Shown in pieces: positions 49,844-58,506 of a stretch of DNA of 64,000 nucleotides (position 1 is the stretch's first letter; the number at the start of each line of letters is the position of its first letter). The position numbers and the translations under genes are program-made. The notes beneath the pieces were generated by a model, which did not search any database, was not told the DNA's origin, and was given only the letters and a program-made list of their open reading frames with translations. Origin of the DNA: Bradyrhizobium stylosanthis (GTDB lineage: Bacteria; Pseudomonadota; Alphaproteobacteria; Rhizobiales; Xanthobacteraceae); assembly GCF_001641335.1 (NCBI RefSeq), contig NZ_LVEM01000005.1, positions 496,001 through 560,000 of the forward strand, read 5' to 3'.

Positions 49844-51961
49844 ATGCTGGAAAAGGCAGAGGGCGCCGCTGCGCCCGACAAGGTCAAGGTCGAGTTCGAC
49901 AATTTCGAGCACGGCTTCCCCGAAGGCTTTGGCCCGGGCTGGTGGGGCACGCTCGCCTACTGGATCGGCATCGCGTTTGCGACCTTCCAGCTCTATGTCG
50001 CCGCCTTCAACTATCTGCCGAGCCAGGTGGTGCGCGGCGTCCATGTCGGCTTCCTCGTACTGCTCACCTTCGGCCTGATCGCCAACTTCACCGCCAAGAG
50101 CAATGCCGGCCGTGCGCTCGGCTGGGTGATCGGCGGTGCCGGCTTCTTCTGCGGGCTCTATCAGTGGATCTTCTATGCCGATCTGATCGCGCGCGACGGC
50201 GATCCGACCCGGCTCGACCTCGTGGTCGGCACGGTGCTCGCGGTGCTGATCTTCGAGGGCACGCGGCGGCTGATGGGCGCGGCGCTGCCGCTGATGTGCG
50301 GCGCCTGCTTGCTCTACTGGTTCTTCGGGCAATACCTGCCGTCGCCGCTCAACCATCGCGGCTATGACTTCGACCAGATCGTCACGCATCTGTCGTTCGG
50401 CACCGAAGGCTTCTACGGCGTGCCGATCTACGTCTCGGCGACCTACATCTTCCTGTTCATCCTGTTCGGCTCGTTCCTGGAGCGCGCCGGCATGATCCAG
50501 CTCTTCACCGACGTCTCTCTCGGCCTGTTCGGCCGCACCCGCGGCGGTCCCGCCAAGGTCGCGGTGTTCGCCTCGGGCATGATGGGCACGATTTCCGGCT
50601 CGGGTGTCGCCAACGTCGTCACCGTCGGTCAGTTCACGATTCCCCTGATGATCAGGTTCGGCTACCGCCGCGCCTTCGCGGCGGGCGTCGAAGCCACGGC
50701 CTCGATGGGCGGCCAGATCATGCCGCCGGTGATGGGCGCGGTCGCCTTCATTATGGCGGAGACGCTCGGCGTCCAGTACTCGGAGATCGTCAAGGCGGCG
50801 GCGATCCCGGCGATCCTCTATTTCGCGTCGGCGTTCTGGATGGTGCATCTCGAAGCCGGCAAGCACGGCCTCGTCGGCATGAAGCGTTCGGAGATCCCGA
50901 GCGCGTGGAGGGCGCTGGTAACGCGCTGGTACCTGGTGCTGCCGCTCGCCGCCCTCGTCTACATGCTGTTCGAGGGCTTTACCCCCCTCTATGCCGGCAG
51001 CATGGGTCTCGCGCTCACCGTGACGCTGATCCTCGGCACCGCCATCACGATGGGCGCGTCCTCGATGGTGATCCGCATCATCTTCTGGGTCGGGCTTGCG
51101 CTCGTCGTCGCCGCGCTGTCGCGCGACGGTCTCCAGATCGTGCCCGTTGCGAGCGTCGTGGTCGGGCTGATCGTGATCACCGCGTTCGTCCGTGGCGGAT
51201 TCAAGGCCCTGCGCGAGTGCCGCGACGCACTGGCCGAGAGCGCGAAATCCGCCATCACCGTCGGCATGGCCTGCGCCATCGTCGGCGTCATCATCGGCAT
51301 GATGTCGCAGACCGGCGTCGGCACCATCTTCGGCAGCTGGGTGATCGGGCTCGGCGAGAAGAGCCTGTTCCTGGCGCTGATCATGACCATGCTGCTGTCG
51401 ATCCTGCTCGGCACCGGCATTCCGACCATCCCGACCTACATCATCACCGCCGCGCTTGCAGCGCCGGCGCTGGCCAAGCTCGGCGTGCCCCTGATCGCGA
51501 GCCACATGTTCGCGTTCTACTACGGCATCATGGCCGATCTCTCGCCGCCGGTGGCGCTTGCCGCGCTCGCCGCAGCGCCGATCGCCAAGGAGAACCCGGA
51601 CAAGATCGGCTGGGAGGCGATGCGTATCGCGCTCGCCGGCTATGTCATCCCCTTCATCTTCGTCTATTCGCCGGCGCTGATGTTGCAGACGGGCGATCCC
51701 ATGGCGGCCAAGCTCGGCTTCTACGGCGCGGTGGCGCTGGCGACCGTGAAGGCGCTGGTGGCGATCGCGCTGTTCGGCATGGTCGCGATCGGCTTCCTGT
51801 TCACGCGGCTGACGCTGGTCGAGCGCCTTGTCGCGCTCGGCGCCGCGTTCTGCCTGCTCGGCGACTTCGCCTTCAGCGACACCGCGGGCTTCGTGCTCTC
51901 CGCGGCCCTCGTGCTGTGGCAGTGGCGTCAGCGGCCGCCGGCGCCGGTCGAGGCGGTGTGA
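49844..51961 (+). CDS. TRAP transporter fused permease (TAXI type)
   Basis: A 705-residue inner-membrane protein, the TAXI-type fusion of DctQ- and DctM-like subunits. It carries about 18 hydrophobic segments. Family motifs include GMMGTISGSGVANVVTVGQFTIPLM, GGQIMPPVMGAVAFIMAETL and GTGIPTIPTYIITAALAAPAL, in order. It imports a small carboxylate with the periplasmic protein at 48733. The start is ATG 49844, after TGAGGACG; the preceding TTG 49841 is not needed. Its stop overlaps the DUF1850 GTG start by four bases. Confidence 0.94.
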   Translation: MLEKAEGAAAPDKVKVEFDNFEHGFPEGFGPGWWGTLAYWIGIAFATFQLYVAAFNYLPSQVVRGVHVGFLVLLTFGLIANFTAKSNAGRALGWVIGGAGFFCGLYQWIFYADLIARDGDPTRLDLVVGTVLAVLIFEGTRRLMGAALPLMCGACLLYWFFGQYLPSPLNHRGYDFDQIVTHLSFGTEGFYGVPIYVSATYIFLFILFGSFLERAGMIQLFTDVSLGLFGRTRGGPAKVAVFASGMMGTISGSGVANVVTVGQFTIPLMIRFGYRRAFAAGVEATASMGGQIMPPVMGAVAFIMAETLGVQYSEIVKAAAIPAILYFASAFWMVHLEAGKHGLVGMKRSEIPSAWRALVTRWYLVLPLAALVYMLFEGFTPLYAGSMGLALTVTLILGTAITMGASSMVIRIIFWVGLALVVAALSRDGLQIVPVASVVVGLIVITAFVRGGFKALRECRDALAESAKSAITVGMACAIVGVIIGMMSQTGVGTIFGSWVIGLGEKSLFLALIMTMLLSILLGTGIPTIPTYIITAALAAPALAKLGVPLIASHMFAFYYGIMADLSPPVALAALAAAPIAKENPDKIGWEAMRIALAGYVIPFIFVYSPALMLQTGDPMAAKLGFYGAVALATVKALVAIALFGMVAIGFLFTRLTLVERLVALGAAFCLLGDFAFSDTAGFVLSAALVLWQWRQRPPAPVEAV

Positions 51962-52335
51962 GCCTCTGCCTCGCAACAGCCGGGGCCACGAAGGCGTTGG
52001 CGCTGTCGGCGTTCACACTTGTCTGGACGCATTCGATCGCGAAGGTGGACTGGCAGGAAGACTGGCGCGTCACGCCTGCCGGCCTCGAGCTGGTGCAAGC
52101 CCGCGTCAAGGGCACCGGCCCCGGCATGGAGCCGCCGCCCGAGGCGCGGCTGGTCGACGGCTGGTTTCAATGGAAGCCGCAGCGCGCACCGATGCCGGAG
52201 GTGGTGCTCGGCAATTCCGGCGCGGCGGGCGAATGGCGGCTGTGCCATGAGGGAAGCTGCCAGACGCTTTCGGAGATTGTCGGCCATCCCGTCGGTGCTA
52301 ACGTCACGACCATGAAAGTTTGCAGCGATCCGTAG
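51958..52335 (+). CDS. DUF1850 domain protein (TAXI-TRAP partner)
   Basis: 125 residues starting with GTG that overlaps the permease stop (GTGA). It is a DUF1850 protein: ALSAFTLVWTHSIAKVDWQED, TPAGLELVQARVKGTGPGMEPP and GGWRLCHEGSC-like features. The N-terminal hydrophobic segment may be a signal or anchor. DUF1850 genes accompany TAXI-TRAP permeases; its role (substrate handling or assembly) is unproven. Translational coupling supports co-synthesis. Confidence 0.85.
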   Translation: MSLCLATAGATKALALSAFTLVWTHSIAKVDWQEDWRVTPAGLELVQARVKGTGPGMEPPPEARLVDGWFQWKPQRAPMPEVVLGNSGAAGEWRLCHEGSCQTLSEIVGHPVGANVTTMKVCSDP

Positions 52336-52368
52336 CCCGGATATCGCTGCGCTCATCCGGGCTACAAC
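52334..52368. repeat. Short inverted repeat, family B
   Basis: GTAGCCCGGATATCGC and GCTCATCCGGGCTAC pair in a 35-base hairpin directly at the DUF1850 stop. It could end transcription weakly, and is the minimal form of the repeat at 218-305. Confidence 0.7.
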
Positions 52369-52389
52369 GAAGAATAAGAGGAGACCACG

Positions 52390-53196
52390 ATGGATCGGCT
52401 CAAGGGCAAGGTTGCGATGGTGGTGGGGGCCGGCTCGATCGGACCCGGCTGGGGCAATGGCAAGGCGACCGCGGTGACCTTCGCACGCGAAGGTGCGCAG
52501 GTGTTTTGCGTCGATCGCAACGGTGCGGCCGCCGAGGAGACTGCGAAGATCATCACCGGCGAGGGCGGCAAGGCGACGGCGTTCACCGCCGATGTTTCGC
52601 GGGCGAGTGAGATCGAGGCGATGGTGGCGGGGTGCCTGAAGGCCTATGGCCGCATCGACGTGCTCGACAACAATGTCGGCATCGCCGAGATGGGCAGCGT
52701 CGTCGACGTCGCGGAGGAGAGCTGGGATCGCGTCTTCACCGTCAACCTCAAGAGCTCCTATCTCGCCATGAAGCACGTCATCCCCGTGATGGTGAAGCAG
52801 GGCGGCGGCTCGATCATCAACATCTCCTCGATCGCCTCGATCCGCCATGTCGGGATTTCCTACGTCAGCTACAACGCCAGCAAGGCGGCGATGAACCAGC
52901 TGACGCGCTCCACCGCGATCGAGTTCGCGAAGAACCATGTGCGGGTGAATGCGATCCTGCCCGGCTTGATGAAGACGCCGATGGTGGAGCACTCCGCAGG
53001 TCTTGCCAACAGCTACGCCAAGGGCGACGTCGAGGCGATGTGGCGCGCCCGCGATGCGCAGGTGCCGATGGGCCACATGGGCGAAGCCTGGGACGTCGCG
53101 AATGCCGCGCTGTTCCTGGCATCGGACGAGTCGAAATATGTGACGGGTATCGAGCTGGTGGTGGACGGCGGCATCACCTGCAAGGCGGGGGCGTAG
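52390..53196 (+). CDS. Short-chain dehydrogenase/reductase
   Basis: A 268-residue classical SDR. The cofactor motif is VVGAGSIGPGWGNGKAT (a GxGxxGxG variant). DNNVGIAE replaces the usual NNAG. INISSIASIRH carries the catalytic Ser, and YVSYNASKAAMNQL gives the YxxxK. YVTGIELVVDGGITCKAG is the standard C-terminus. The family is 3-oxoacyl-ACP/glucose-dehydrogenase-like, substrate unknown. It is 55 bases after the DUF1850 gene, separated by a small hairpin. Confidence 0.9.
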   Translation: MDRLKGKVAMVVGAGSIGPGWGNGKATAVTFAREGAQVFCVDRNGAAAEETAKIITGEGGKATAFTADVSRASEIEAMVAGCLKAYGRIDVLDNNVGIAEMGSVVDVAEESWDRVFTVNLKSSYLAMKHVIPVMVKQGGGSIINISSIASIRHVGISYVSYNASKAAMNQLTRSTAIEFAKNHVRVNAILPGLMKTPMVEHSAGLANSYAKGDVEAMWRARDAQVPMGHMGEAWDVANAALFLASDESKYVTGIELVVDGGITCKAGA

Positions 53197-53203
53197 CTTC
53201 TCG

Positions 53204-53325
53204 TCGCCCTGGCGAAAGCCAGGGCCCAGAACCACCGAGCTTGGTTTGGCGAAGATTCGTGGTTGTCGGTCCGCTCCGACAACCAGCATTCGGGGTAATG
53301 GGTCCTGGCTTTCGCCAGGATGACA
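53204..53325. repeat. Inverted repeat (CCTGGCGAAAGCCAGG type)
   Basis: CGCCCTGGCGAAAGCCAGGG and TCCTGGCTTTCGCCAGGATG flank a 75-base interior with GGTAATGGGTC. It is the same family as 44756-44880 and 61888-62026. Confidence 0.75.
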
Positions 53326-53328
53326 TCA

Positions 53329-54102
53329 TCACTGGGCCAGCGCCAAAATACCGCCGGCGAACGAATGCCACGCGGCCGTCTCGCTGATCGGCCAGTTCAA
53401 GACCTTCACCGCCAGCATCGCGAGCGTGCCGTAGATGTAGACCGGATGCACGCGGCCCTCGGTGCGCCAGTCGCGCACCATGGCGACGACGAGCAGGAGC
53501 GAGGCGACCACGGCCGGCGCGATGGTGACGGGCACCGGGGGTGGGCCGGGCGGTCCGGGAGGCGCGAGGAAGGTCAGGAACCAGCGCGCGATCGCGGCGT
53601 CGAGGATCGAGACCGCGGCGAGCAGCATCAGGCGCTTGTGAACTTCGGGCCTGCGCGTGTTCATGATTCCGAGCACGAAGACGATTGCGAAGAACGCGAT
53701 GCCGGTCATCGGTACGATGGAGAAGACGATGCCGGCATCTTTCTGCCCGAGCGCAGCGGAGTGCTGCATCACGTGCACCGAGGCGAGGAAGCCGAAGATC
53801 GTCATCGCGGTCGCGAGCGAGACGCCGGCAATGCCGAGGGAGCGGTGATTGACCACGCGGCCCGAGGCCGCGAGCCAGGTCTGGATCACGAAGTAGAGAG
53901 ACCATGTGAAGAACAACAGGCCGTGAAAATGAATCACGGGGCTTGCAGAGAACGTCCGGTGAGCGAGCGGCACCCAATAGGTCGGCGCGAAACCGAGGAA
54001 AGCCGTGGCCGCGCAAGCCAGGGCCATGTGGAAATAAAAATATCGTGCAGGCGACGCATCACGCGCGCGTACACGACGGTCGTCGATCAGGGTTGTCATC
54101 AA
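53329..54102 (-). CDS. Hypothetical multi-pass membrane protein (257 aa)
   Basis: An inner-membrane protein with about seven helices (AALACAATAFLGFAPTYWV, GLLFFTWSLYFVIQTWLAA, SLGIAGVSLATAMTIFGFL, IVPMTGIAFFAIVFVLGIM, RLMLLAAVSILDAAIARWF, VVASLLLVVAMVRD, YGTLAMLAVKVLNW). Two His motifs (VIHFHGLLF, RSLGI after VNH) are suggestive of heme or metal contacts but not diagnostic. The family is not recognised. The start is ATG 54102, with ATG 54099 as the next codon. It is convergent with the SDR gene, across a repeat. Confidence 0.75.
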   Translation of the reverse strand: MMTTLIDDRRVRARDASPARYFYFHMALACAATAFLGFAPTYWVPLAHRTFSASPVIHFHGLLFFTWSLYFVIQTWLAASGRVVNHRSLGIAGVSLATAMTIFGFLASVHVMQHSAALGQKDAGIVFSIVPMTGIAFFAIVFVLGIMNTRRPEVHKRLMLLAAVSILDAAIARWFLTFLAPPGPPGPPPVPVTIAPAVVASLLLVVAMVRDWRTEGRVHPVYIYGTLAMLAVKVLNWPISETAAWHSFAGGILALAQ

Positions 54103-54186
54103 GGATGAGTCTGGAGGGCTGGGGTTTGGTTCAAATCCGATGTCGTCCCCGGCTTAGCGCGCAATTGCGCGGCGAGATTGTCGGAT

Positions 54187-55731
54187 TCAGCCTCCTGCGC
54201 TCAATTCCGCGCGATCCAGCTCCGCCTCGAGCCGATGGAAGGCGTCGTCGCCGATCACCTCGGTGGCGCGGAGGTCGAACAGGGATTGGCGCGCGGCCAC
54301 GATGGCGCGGCGGCGCAGCGGATCGGCGGGCAGCTCGCCGCTGGCGATGCCGCCGTTCGGATCGGTCTCGGCCTGCATCAGGAGGGCGCGGTATTCGAGC
54401 CGCAGGATTTCCGCCTCTTCCGACGGATCGCTTTCGATCGCATCGAGCGCCGCGCGATAGGCCACCGCACGGCCGCTCGCAACTTCGACGCCGACGGGAT
54501 CGTCGTCCTTCAAATTGAAGGCGAGGATCAGCGGCCGCAGCGTCAGGCCCTGGATGATGAGCGACCCCAGCACCACGGCAAAGGCGATGAAGACGATGAA
54601 GTCGCGATAGGGGAAGTTCTCCGGCAGCGCGAAGGCGGTGGCCAGCGTGACGAGGCCGCGCATGCCGCACCAGGAGATGATGAGGCCGCCTTTCGGCGAA
54701 GCGACCTGCTTCGGGTCCTTGGGATGATAGAGGTTGTGCGCGATCAGCACACGCAATGTCGTGCGATAGAACGTCACCCAGGACAGGCGCACCAGGACGA
54801 CGGTGAGCAGGATCCAGGCCGCCGCCACGCAATATTCCCAGCGCACGTCGGTATCCAGCCGCGTCCAGATCGGCCGCATCTGCATGCCGATCAGCATGAA
54901 GGCGAGCACGTTGAGCACGAATACCGTCGTCTCCCACACGGCATAGGACGGCACCCGCAGCCGCGCCGGCATGCGCTCGCCTGCGGTGCGCGCCAGGGCG
55001 ATGGCATAGACGACGATGGTGAGGATGCCGGAGAGGCCGAGATGCTCGGCGGCGATCCAGATCAGGAAGGTGGTGGCGAACTGGACGATGATCGCGCTCG
55101 GCGCCTCCGTCACCCGTTCCATGATGGGCGGAATGATGCGGGCCGCGACGAGGCCGGCGATGACGCTGCCGACCAGCGCCAGCGCCATGGTCGGCGCGAC
55201 CTGGCTCCAGCTCAGATGCTCGGTGACGACCGCACCGACGGCGATGCGATAGATCAGCAGCGCGCTGGCGTCGTTGAGCAGGCTTTCGCCCTCCAGCACC
55301 TTCACCATGCGATGGGGCAGCTTGACCTGGCTGAGGATCGCGACCGCGGCCGCGGCATCCGGCGGCGCCACGATGGCGCCCAGCGCAATGGCGGCAGCCC
55401 AGGGCATGTCGGGCATCAGCCGGTGCGCGACGAAGGCAACGCCCGCTGTGGTCAGGCCGACTGCGGCGACCACCAGGGTCGAGACCGGAACCCAGTTGTT
55501 GCGGAGATCCCGCAGCGAGGTGTCGAACGCGGCATCGAGCAGGACCGGTGCGACAAAAAGCGCCAAGGCGAGGTCAGGCTCCAGCGTCCAGGTCGGGCTG
55601 TGCGGGACGAAAGCGATCAGCGCGCCGCCGATGGCGAGAAAGGTCGGGTAGGGGACCTTGATCCGCCGCGCCAGCGCCGATAATGCAACGGCGCCGAGCA
55701 GCAGCGCGATGATCCATTCGAATGTCGACAC
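54187..55731 (-). CDS. CPA1 family Na+/H+ antiporter
   Basis: A 514-residue monovalent cation/proton antiporter with about 12 helices in the first ~420 residues and a cytoplasmic tail (~100 residues, acidic and helical). The functional core is VAPPDAAAAVAILSQVKLPHR (with the Asp of the ND-type site), then LEGESLLNDASALLIYRIAV, where Asn-Asp are the ion-binding pair of CPA1 proteins. It exchanges Na+ (or K+) for H+. GTG 55731 follows GGGGACGATT and is preferred; GTG 55764 would add 11 residues without a ribosome-binding site. Confidence 0.9.
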   Translation of the reverse strand: MSTFEWIIALLLGAVALSALARRIKVPYPTFLAIGGALIAFVPHSPTWTLEPDLALALFVAPVLLDAAFDTSLRDLRNNWVPVSTLVVAAVGLTTAGVAFVAHRLMPDMPWAAAIALGAIVAPPDAAAAVAILSQVKLPHRMVKVLEGESLLNDASALLIYRIAVGAVVTEHLSWSQVAPTMALALVGSVIAGLVAARIIPPIMERVTEAPSAIIVQFATTFLIWIAAEHLGLSGILTIVVYAIALARTAGERMPARLRVPSYAVWETTVFVLNVLAFMLIGMQMRPIWTRLDTDVRWEYCVAAAWILLTVVLVRLSWVTFYRTTLRVLIAHNLYHPKDPKQVASPKGGLIISWCGMRGLVTLATAFALPENFPYRDFIVFIAFAVVLGSLIIQGLTLRPLILAFNLKDDDPVGVEVASGRAVAYRAALDAIESDPSEEAEILRLEYRALLMQAETDPNGGIASGELPADPLRRRAIVAARQSLFDLRATEVIGDDAFHRLEAELDRAELSAGG

Positions 55732-55834
55732 AATCGTCCCCGAAACCGCTTTGGTTGGCGCCACAAGCTAGCACCAATCCGGCCGTATGATGGATAGTGC
55801 GTCCTCAAAGCAAGACATTCCCACCGCAACAAGC

Positions 55835-56599
55835 ATGCGTTTTCAAAAACTCATCCAATGGTCGGTGGCCGCGATGCTCTCGGCCCTTTCGGCCGGCGCG
55901 GCCCTCGGTGCGACCGGCGGCGAGCCCGCGGCCGTCGCGCAGGTCGATATCGCGCCGTGCCTGGCGGCCACGGCCGCCGACGACATGGACAAGGCGAATG
56001 CCGCCTGCGCGGCCGTGATCGACAACGAGAAGACGGCGAAGGCGGACCTGGTCAAGGCGCTGGTCGCGCGCGGTGCGCTGCTGGCGCGGCACGACCAGAT
56101 CGATCGTGCCATTGCCGACGACAGCCGCGCCCTCCAGCTCGACCCCACGCTCGCCGACGTCTTCAACGCGCGCGGCGAGCTCTGGTTGAAGAAGGGCGAC
56201 AAGCCGAAGGCCGTGCAGGATTTCGGCGCCGCGCTCAAGATCGATCCCAACCACGAGAAGGCCAAGGCCAATCACAAGGCGATGGCGCGCGAGCTGGAGC
56301 GGATCGGCGCGCAGATGGCGGTCGCCGGCAAGCCCAGCTTCAATTGCGTCCGCGCCTCCCGCGCCGTGGAGAAGGCGATCTGCAGGGATCGCGAGCTCGC
56401 AGATCTCGACCGCGAGATCTTCGGGTCGAACGCGCGCGCGGTCCGGGAGGCGCGCAATCCCGCGGAGGCCAAGGCGCTGCAGCGCGAGCAGGACGAGTTC
56501 ATCGCCCGCCGCAATGCGGGATATGGCCGGCCGGGCTACGACCTGAAGAAGGCGATGCAGGAGCGCCTGCAGCGGATCAACGGCGTGGACGGGTATTGA
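55835..56599 (+). CDS. Exported TPR protein with LprI-like C-terminal domain (paralogue 1)
   Basis: MRFQKLIQWSVAAMLSALSA plus GAALG is a signal peptide; an upstream frame to 55787 lacks sense. Residues ~25-150 hold two to three TPR units (LVARGALLARHDQIDRAIAD, FNARGELWLKKGDKPKAV). Residues ~170-254 are a lysozyme-inhibitor-LprI-like (DUF1311) domain: FNCVRASRAVEKAICRDRE, LADLDREIFGSNARAV and a RRNAGYGRPGYDL tail. The two Cys likely form a disulfide. It is tandem with the larger paralogue at 56786. A periplasmic role is inferred; the ligand is unknown. Confidence 0.8.
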   Translation: MRFQKLIQWSVAAMLSALSAGAALGATGGEPAAVAQVDIAPCLAATAADDMDKANAACAAVIDNEKTAKADLVKALVARGALLARHDQIDRAIADDSRALQLDPTLADVFNARGELWLKKGDKPKAVQDFGAALKIDPNHEKAKANHKAMARELERIGAQMAVAGKPSFNCVRASRAVEKAICRDRELADLDREIFGSNARAVREARNPAEAKALQREQDEFIARRNAGYGRPGYDLKKAMQERLQRINGVDGY

Positions 56600-56621
56600 G
56601 TTTCTCCGCCTCGTAGGAGGT

Positions 56622-56715
56622 CGTCATCCCCGGGCTTGTCCCGCGCATCCAGTTTTCCGGGGCTGCGGCCAAGGCGTGGATGGCCGGGACATGCCCGGCC
56701 ATGACGGCGTGGACC
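56622..56715. repeat. Inverted repeat (GTCATCCCCGGGCTTGTCCCG type)
   Basis: CGTCATCCCCGGGCTTGTCC and GGACATGCCCGGCCATGACG flank an interior with GGGGCTGCGGCC. Same family as 49697-49790 and 58232-58322. It separates the two TPR-LprI paralogues. Confidence 0.75.
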
Positions 56716-56785
56716 CGCCCCGAAATTGAACCCATGCCTTCCCCGCGGCGACAACGATGAAACCTGTTGTCACGGAGCCTTCCCG

Positions 56786-58171
56786 ATGTGCGGCACGCAT
56801 CCTTCCGCGCAAGCGTTCCCGTTTGCCAAATCCTCGCTGCGCACCTTTCTCTTCAGCGCGGCCATGAGCCTCGTTCTCGCAGGCCCGGCCTCAGCTGCCG
56901 TCGACTGCGTCGCGGGCAGCAAGGCCGCCCCGGCCGAGCTGATTGCGTCCTGCACGGCCGTCATCGACCAGACCGCAAATCCGGCCTCGGATCGCGCCGC
57001 CGCGCTGCTGGTGCGCGCCGACGCCAATGCGCGGACCTCGGGCGGCCTGACCCAGGCGCTGCGCGATATCGACCGCGCCATCGCGCTCGACGGCAAGAAT
57101 GCAAAAGCCTGGCGCCTGCGCGGCGATCTCCTGCGCGAGGCCGGCGGAGACCTCAACCGCGCCGCTTCCGATCTCAGCAAGGCGATCGAGCTCGATCCGC
57201 AGGATGCGGAGGCCTTTGAGCTGCGCGGCGTGGTCTACACCACTCAGCGCCGGCTCGACCGCGCGCTCGCCGATTACGACCAGGCGATCAAGCTGAAACC
57301 GGACAATGCGCAGGCCTGGTCCGACCGCGGCGTGACCTATTATCTCGGCGGCGACAACGACAAGGCGATCCGCGATCTCAGCGAGGCGCTGCGGCTCGAT
57401 CCGAACCGGCCGCGCAGCTACACCAATCGCGGCGCGGCCTACAAGAAGCTTGGTCAGCTCGACAAGGCGGTCGCGGACGACGGCGAGGCGATCAGGCTTG
57501 ATCCGAAGGTCCCCGAATATTACGACAATCGCGGCCTGACGCTGGCCGCGATGGCCCAGTACGACAAGGCGATCGCCGATTACGACCAGGCGTTGCGACT
57601 GGCGCCGAAGCCGAACTTCTTCACCAATCGCGGCGATTCCTATCAGATGAAGGGCGAGCTCGGAGCGGCGCTGAGCGACTACGAATCCGCGCTGAAGGTC
57701 GATCCGAATTTCGCGCAGACCTATAACAACCGCGCCGTGCTCTACAAGAAGATGGGCGAGCGCAGGAAGGCGCTGGCCGACTACGAGGCCGCGCTGAGGC
57801 TCGATCCCGGCAACGATAACGCCGCCAACGGCCGCCGCATCATGATCGCGGAGATCGCGAAATTCGGCGACGCCCCGCAGCGGCCGCTCGCGGCGAATTC
57901 GGGCAATGGTCCGTCGTTCGAATGCGCGACCGCCAGGCGCGAGGTCGAGAAGGTGATCTGCGCCGATCCGCAACTCGGCGTGCTCGACCGCCAGATCGCC
58001 GAGACTTACGAGCGCGTGCTGAAATCCGCGAACAAGAGCTCGGCGAGCTACCTGCGCAAGACCCAGCGCGACTTCCTCTCCACCCGCAACGCCAGCTTCG
58101 GCCGCCCGGGCTACGATCTCCGGAAGATCATGCAGGAACGGTTGCAGAAGCTGAACGCGATGGAGAGCTAG
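56786..58171 (+). CDS. Exported TPR protein with LprI-like C-terminal domain (paralogue 2)
   Basis: 461 residues. The signal peptide (FAKSSLRTFLFSAAMSLVLA, cleaved near ASAA) is followed by about eight TPR units from ~65 to ~365 (AFELRGVVYTTQRRLDRALA, SYTNRGAAYKKLGQLDKAVA, TYNNRAVLYKKMGERRKALA). An LprI-like domain starts ~380: FECATARREVEKVICADPQ, LGVLDRQIAETYERVLKSAN, with a TRNASFGRPGYDL tail almost identical to paralogue 1. The start at 56786 precedes the signal; 56726 is longer and less likely. The paralogues differ mainly in the number of TPRs. Confidence 0.83.
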   Translation: MCGTHPSAQAFPFAKSSLRTFLFSAAMSLVLAGPASAAVDCVAGSKAAPAELIASCTAVIDQTANPASDRAAALLVRADANARTSGGLTQALRDIDRAIALDGKNAKAWRLRGDLLREAGGDLNRAASDLSKAIELDPQDAEAFELRGVVYTTQRRLDRALADYDQAIKLKPDNAQAWSDRGVTYYLGGDNDKAIRDLSEALRLDPNRPRSYTNRGAAYKKLGQLDKAVADDGEAIRLDPKVPEYYDNRGLTLAAMAQYDKAIADYDQALRLAPKPNFFTNRGDSYQMKGELGAALSDYESALKVDPNFAQTYNNRAVLYKKMGERRKALADYEAALRLDPGNDNAANGRRIMIAEIAKFGDAPQRPLAANSGNGPSFECATARREVEKVICADPQLGVLDRQIAETYERVLKSANKSSASYLRKTQRDFLSTRNASFGRPGYDLRKIMQERLQKLNAMES

Positions 58172-58231
58172 GCGGGCTCTTCGCCTCTCGCCGCCTGTCG
58201 TGGGAAATCGTAAATTTGCATCGGTACGAGA

Positions 58232-58322
58232 TCGTCATGCCTGGGCTTGTCCCGGGCATCCACGTTCTTCGCGCCCGCACCAAGACGTGGATGGCCGGGA
58301 CAAGCCCGGCCATGACGCCGTG
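58232..58322. repeat. Inverted repeat (GTCATGCCTGGGCTTGTCCCG type)
   Basis: CGTCATGCCTGGGCTTGTCC and GGACAAGCCCGGCCATGACG flank an interior with CATCCACGTTC. Third copy of the 49697 and 56622 family. Confidence 0.75.
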
Positions 58323-58506
58323 AAAGCTTCCGAGTCCCGCAAGAACGGGAAGAGGGAGAACGTCCCCTGTTCTTTTCGGCTTGAACCGCGGCCCGTTCCC
58401 GGGAAAATAGCTCTCAAACAAGGCCGGCATTTGATCCGGGTCATGGCGGGACACCTGTCCTGCCACATGGTCAGGGCCAGGCAATAAAGGGAACGGGAGC
58501 GCGGGA

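Noticed and set aside
49703-51976. 757-residue open frame on the minus strand
   Set aside because: Shadow of the TRAP permease gene; extreme His/Asp/Arg content and no motif.
58432-58446. TTGATCCGGGTCAT before prpE as a FixK box
   Set aside because: The right half reads TCAT and not TCAA, so the dyad fails.
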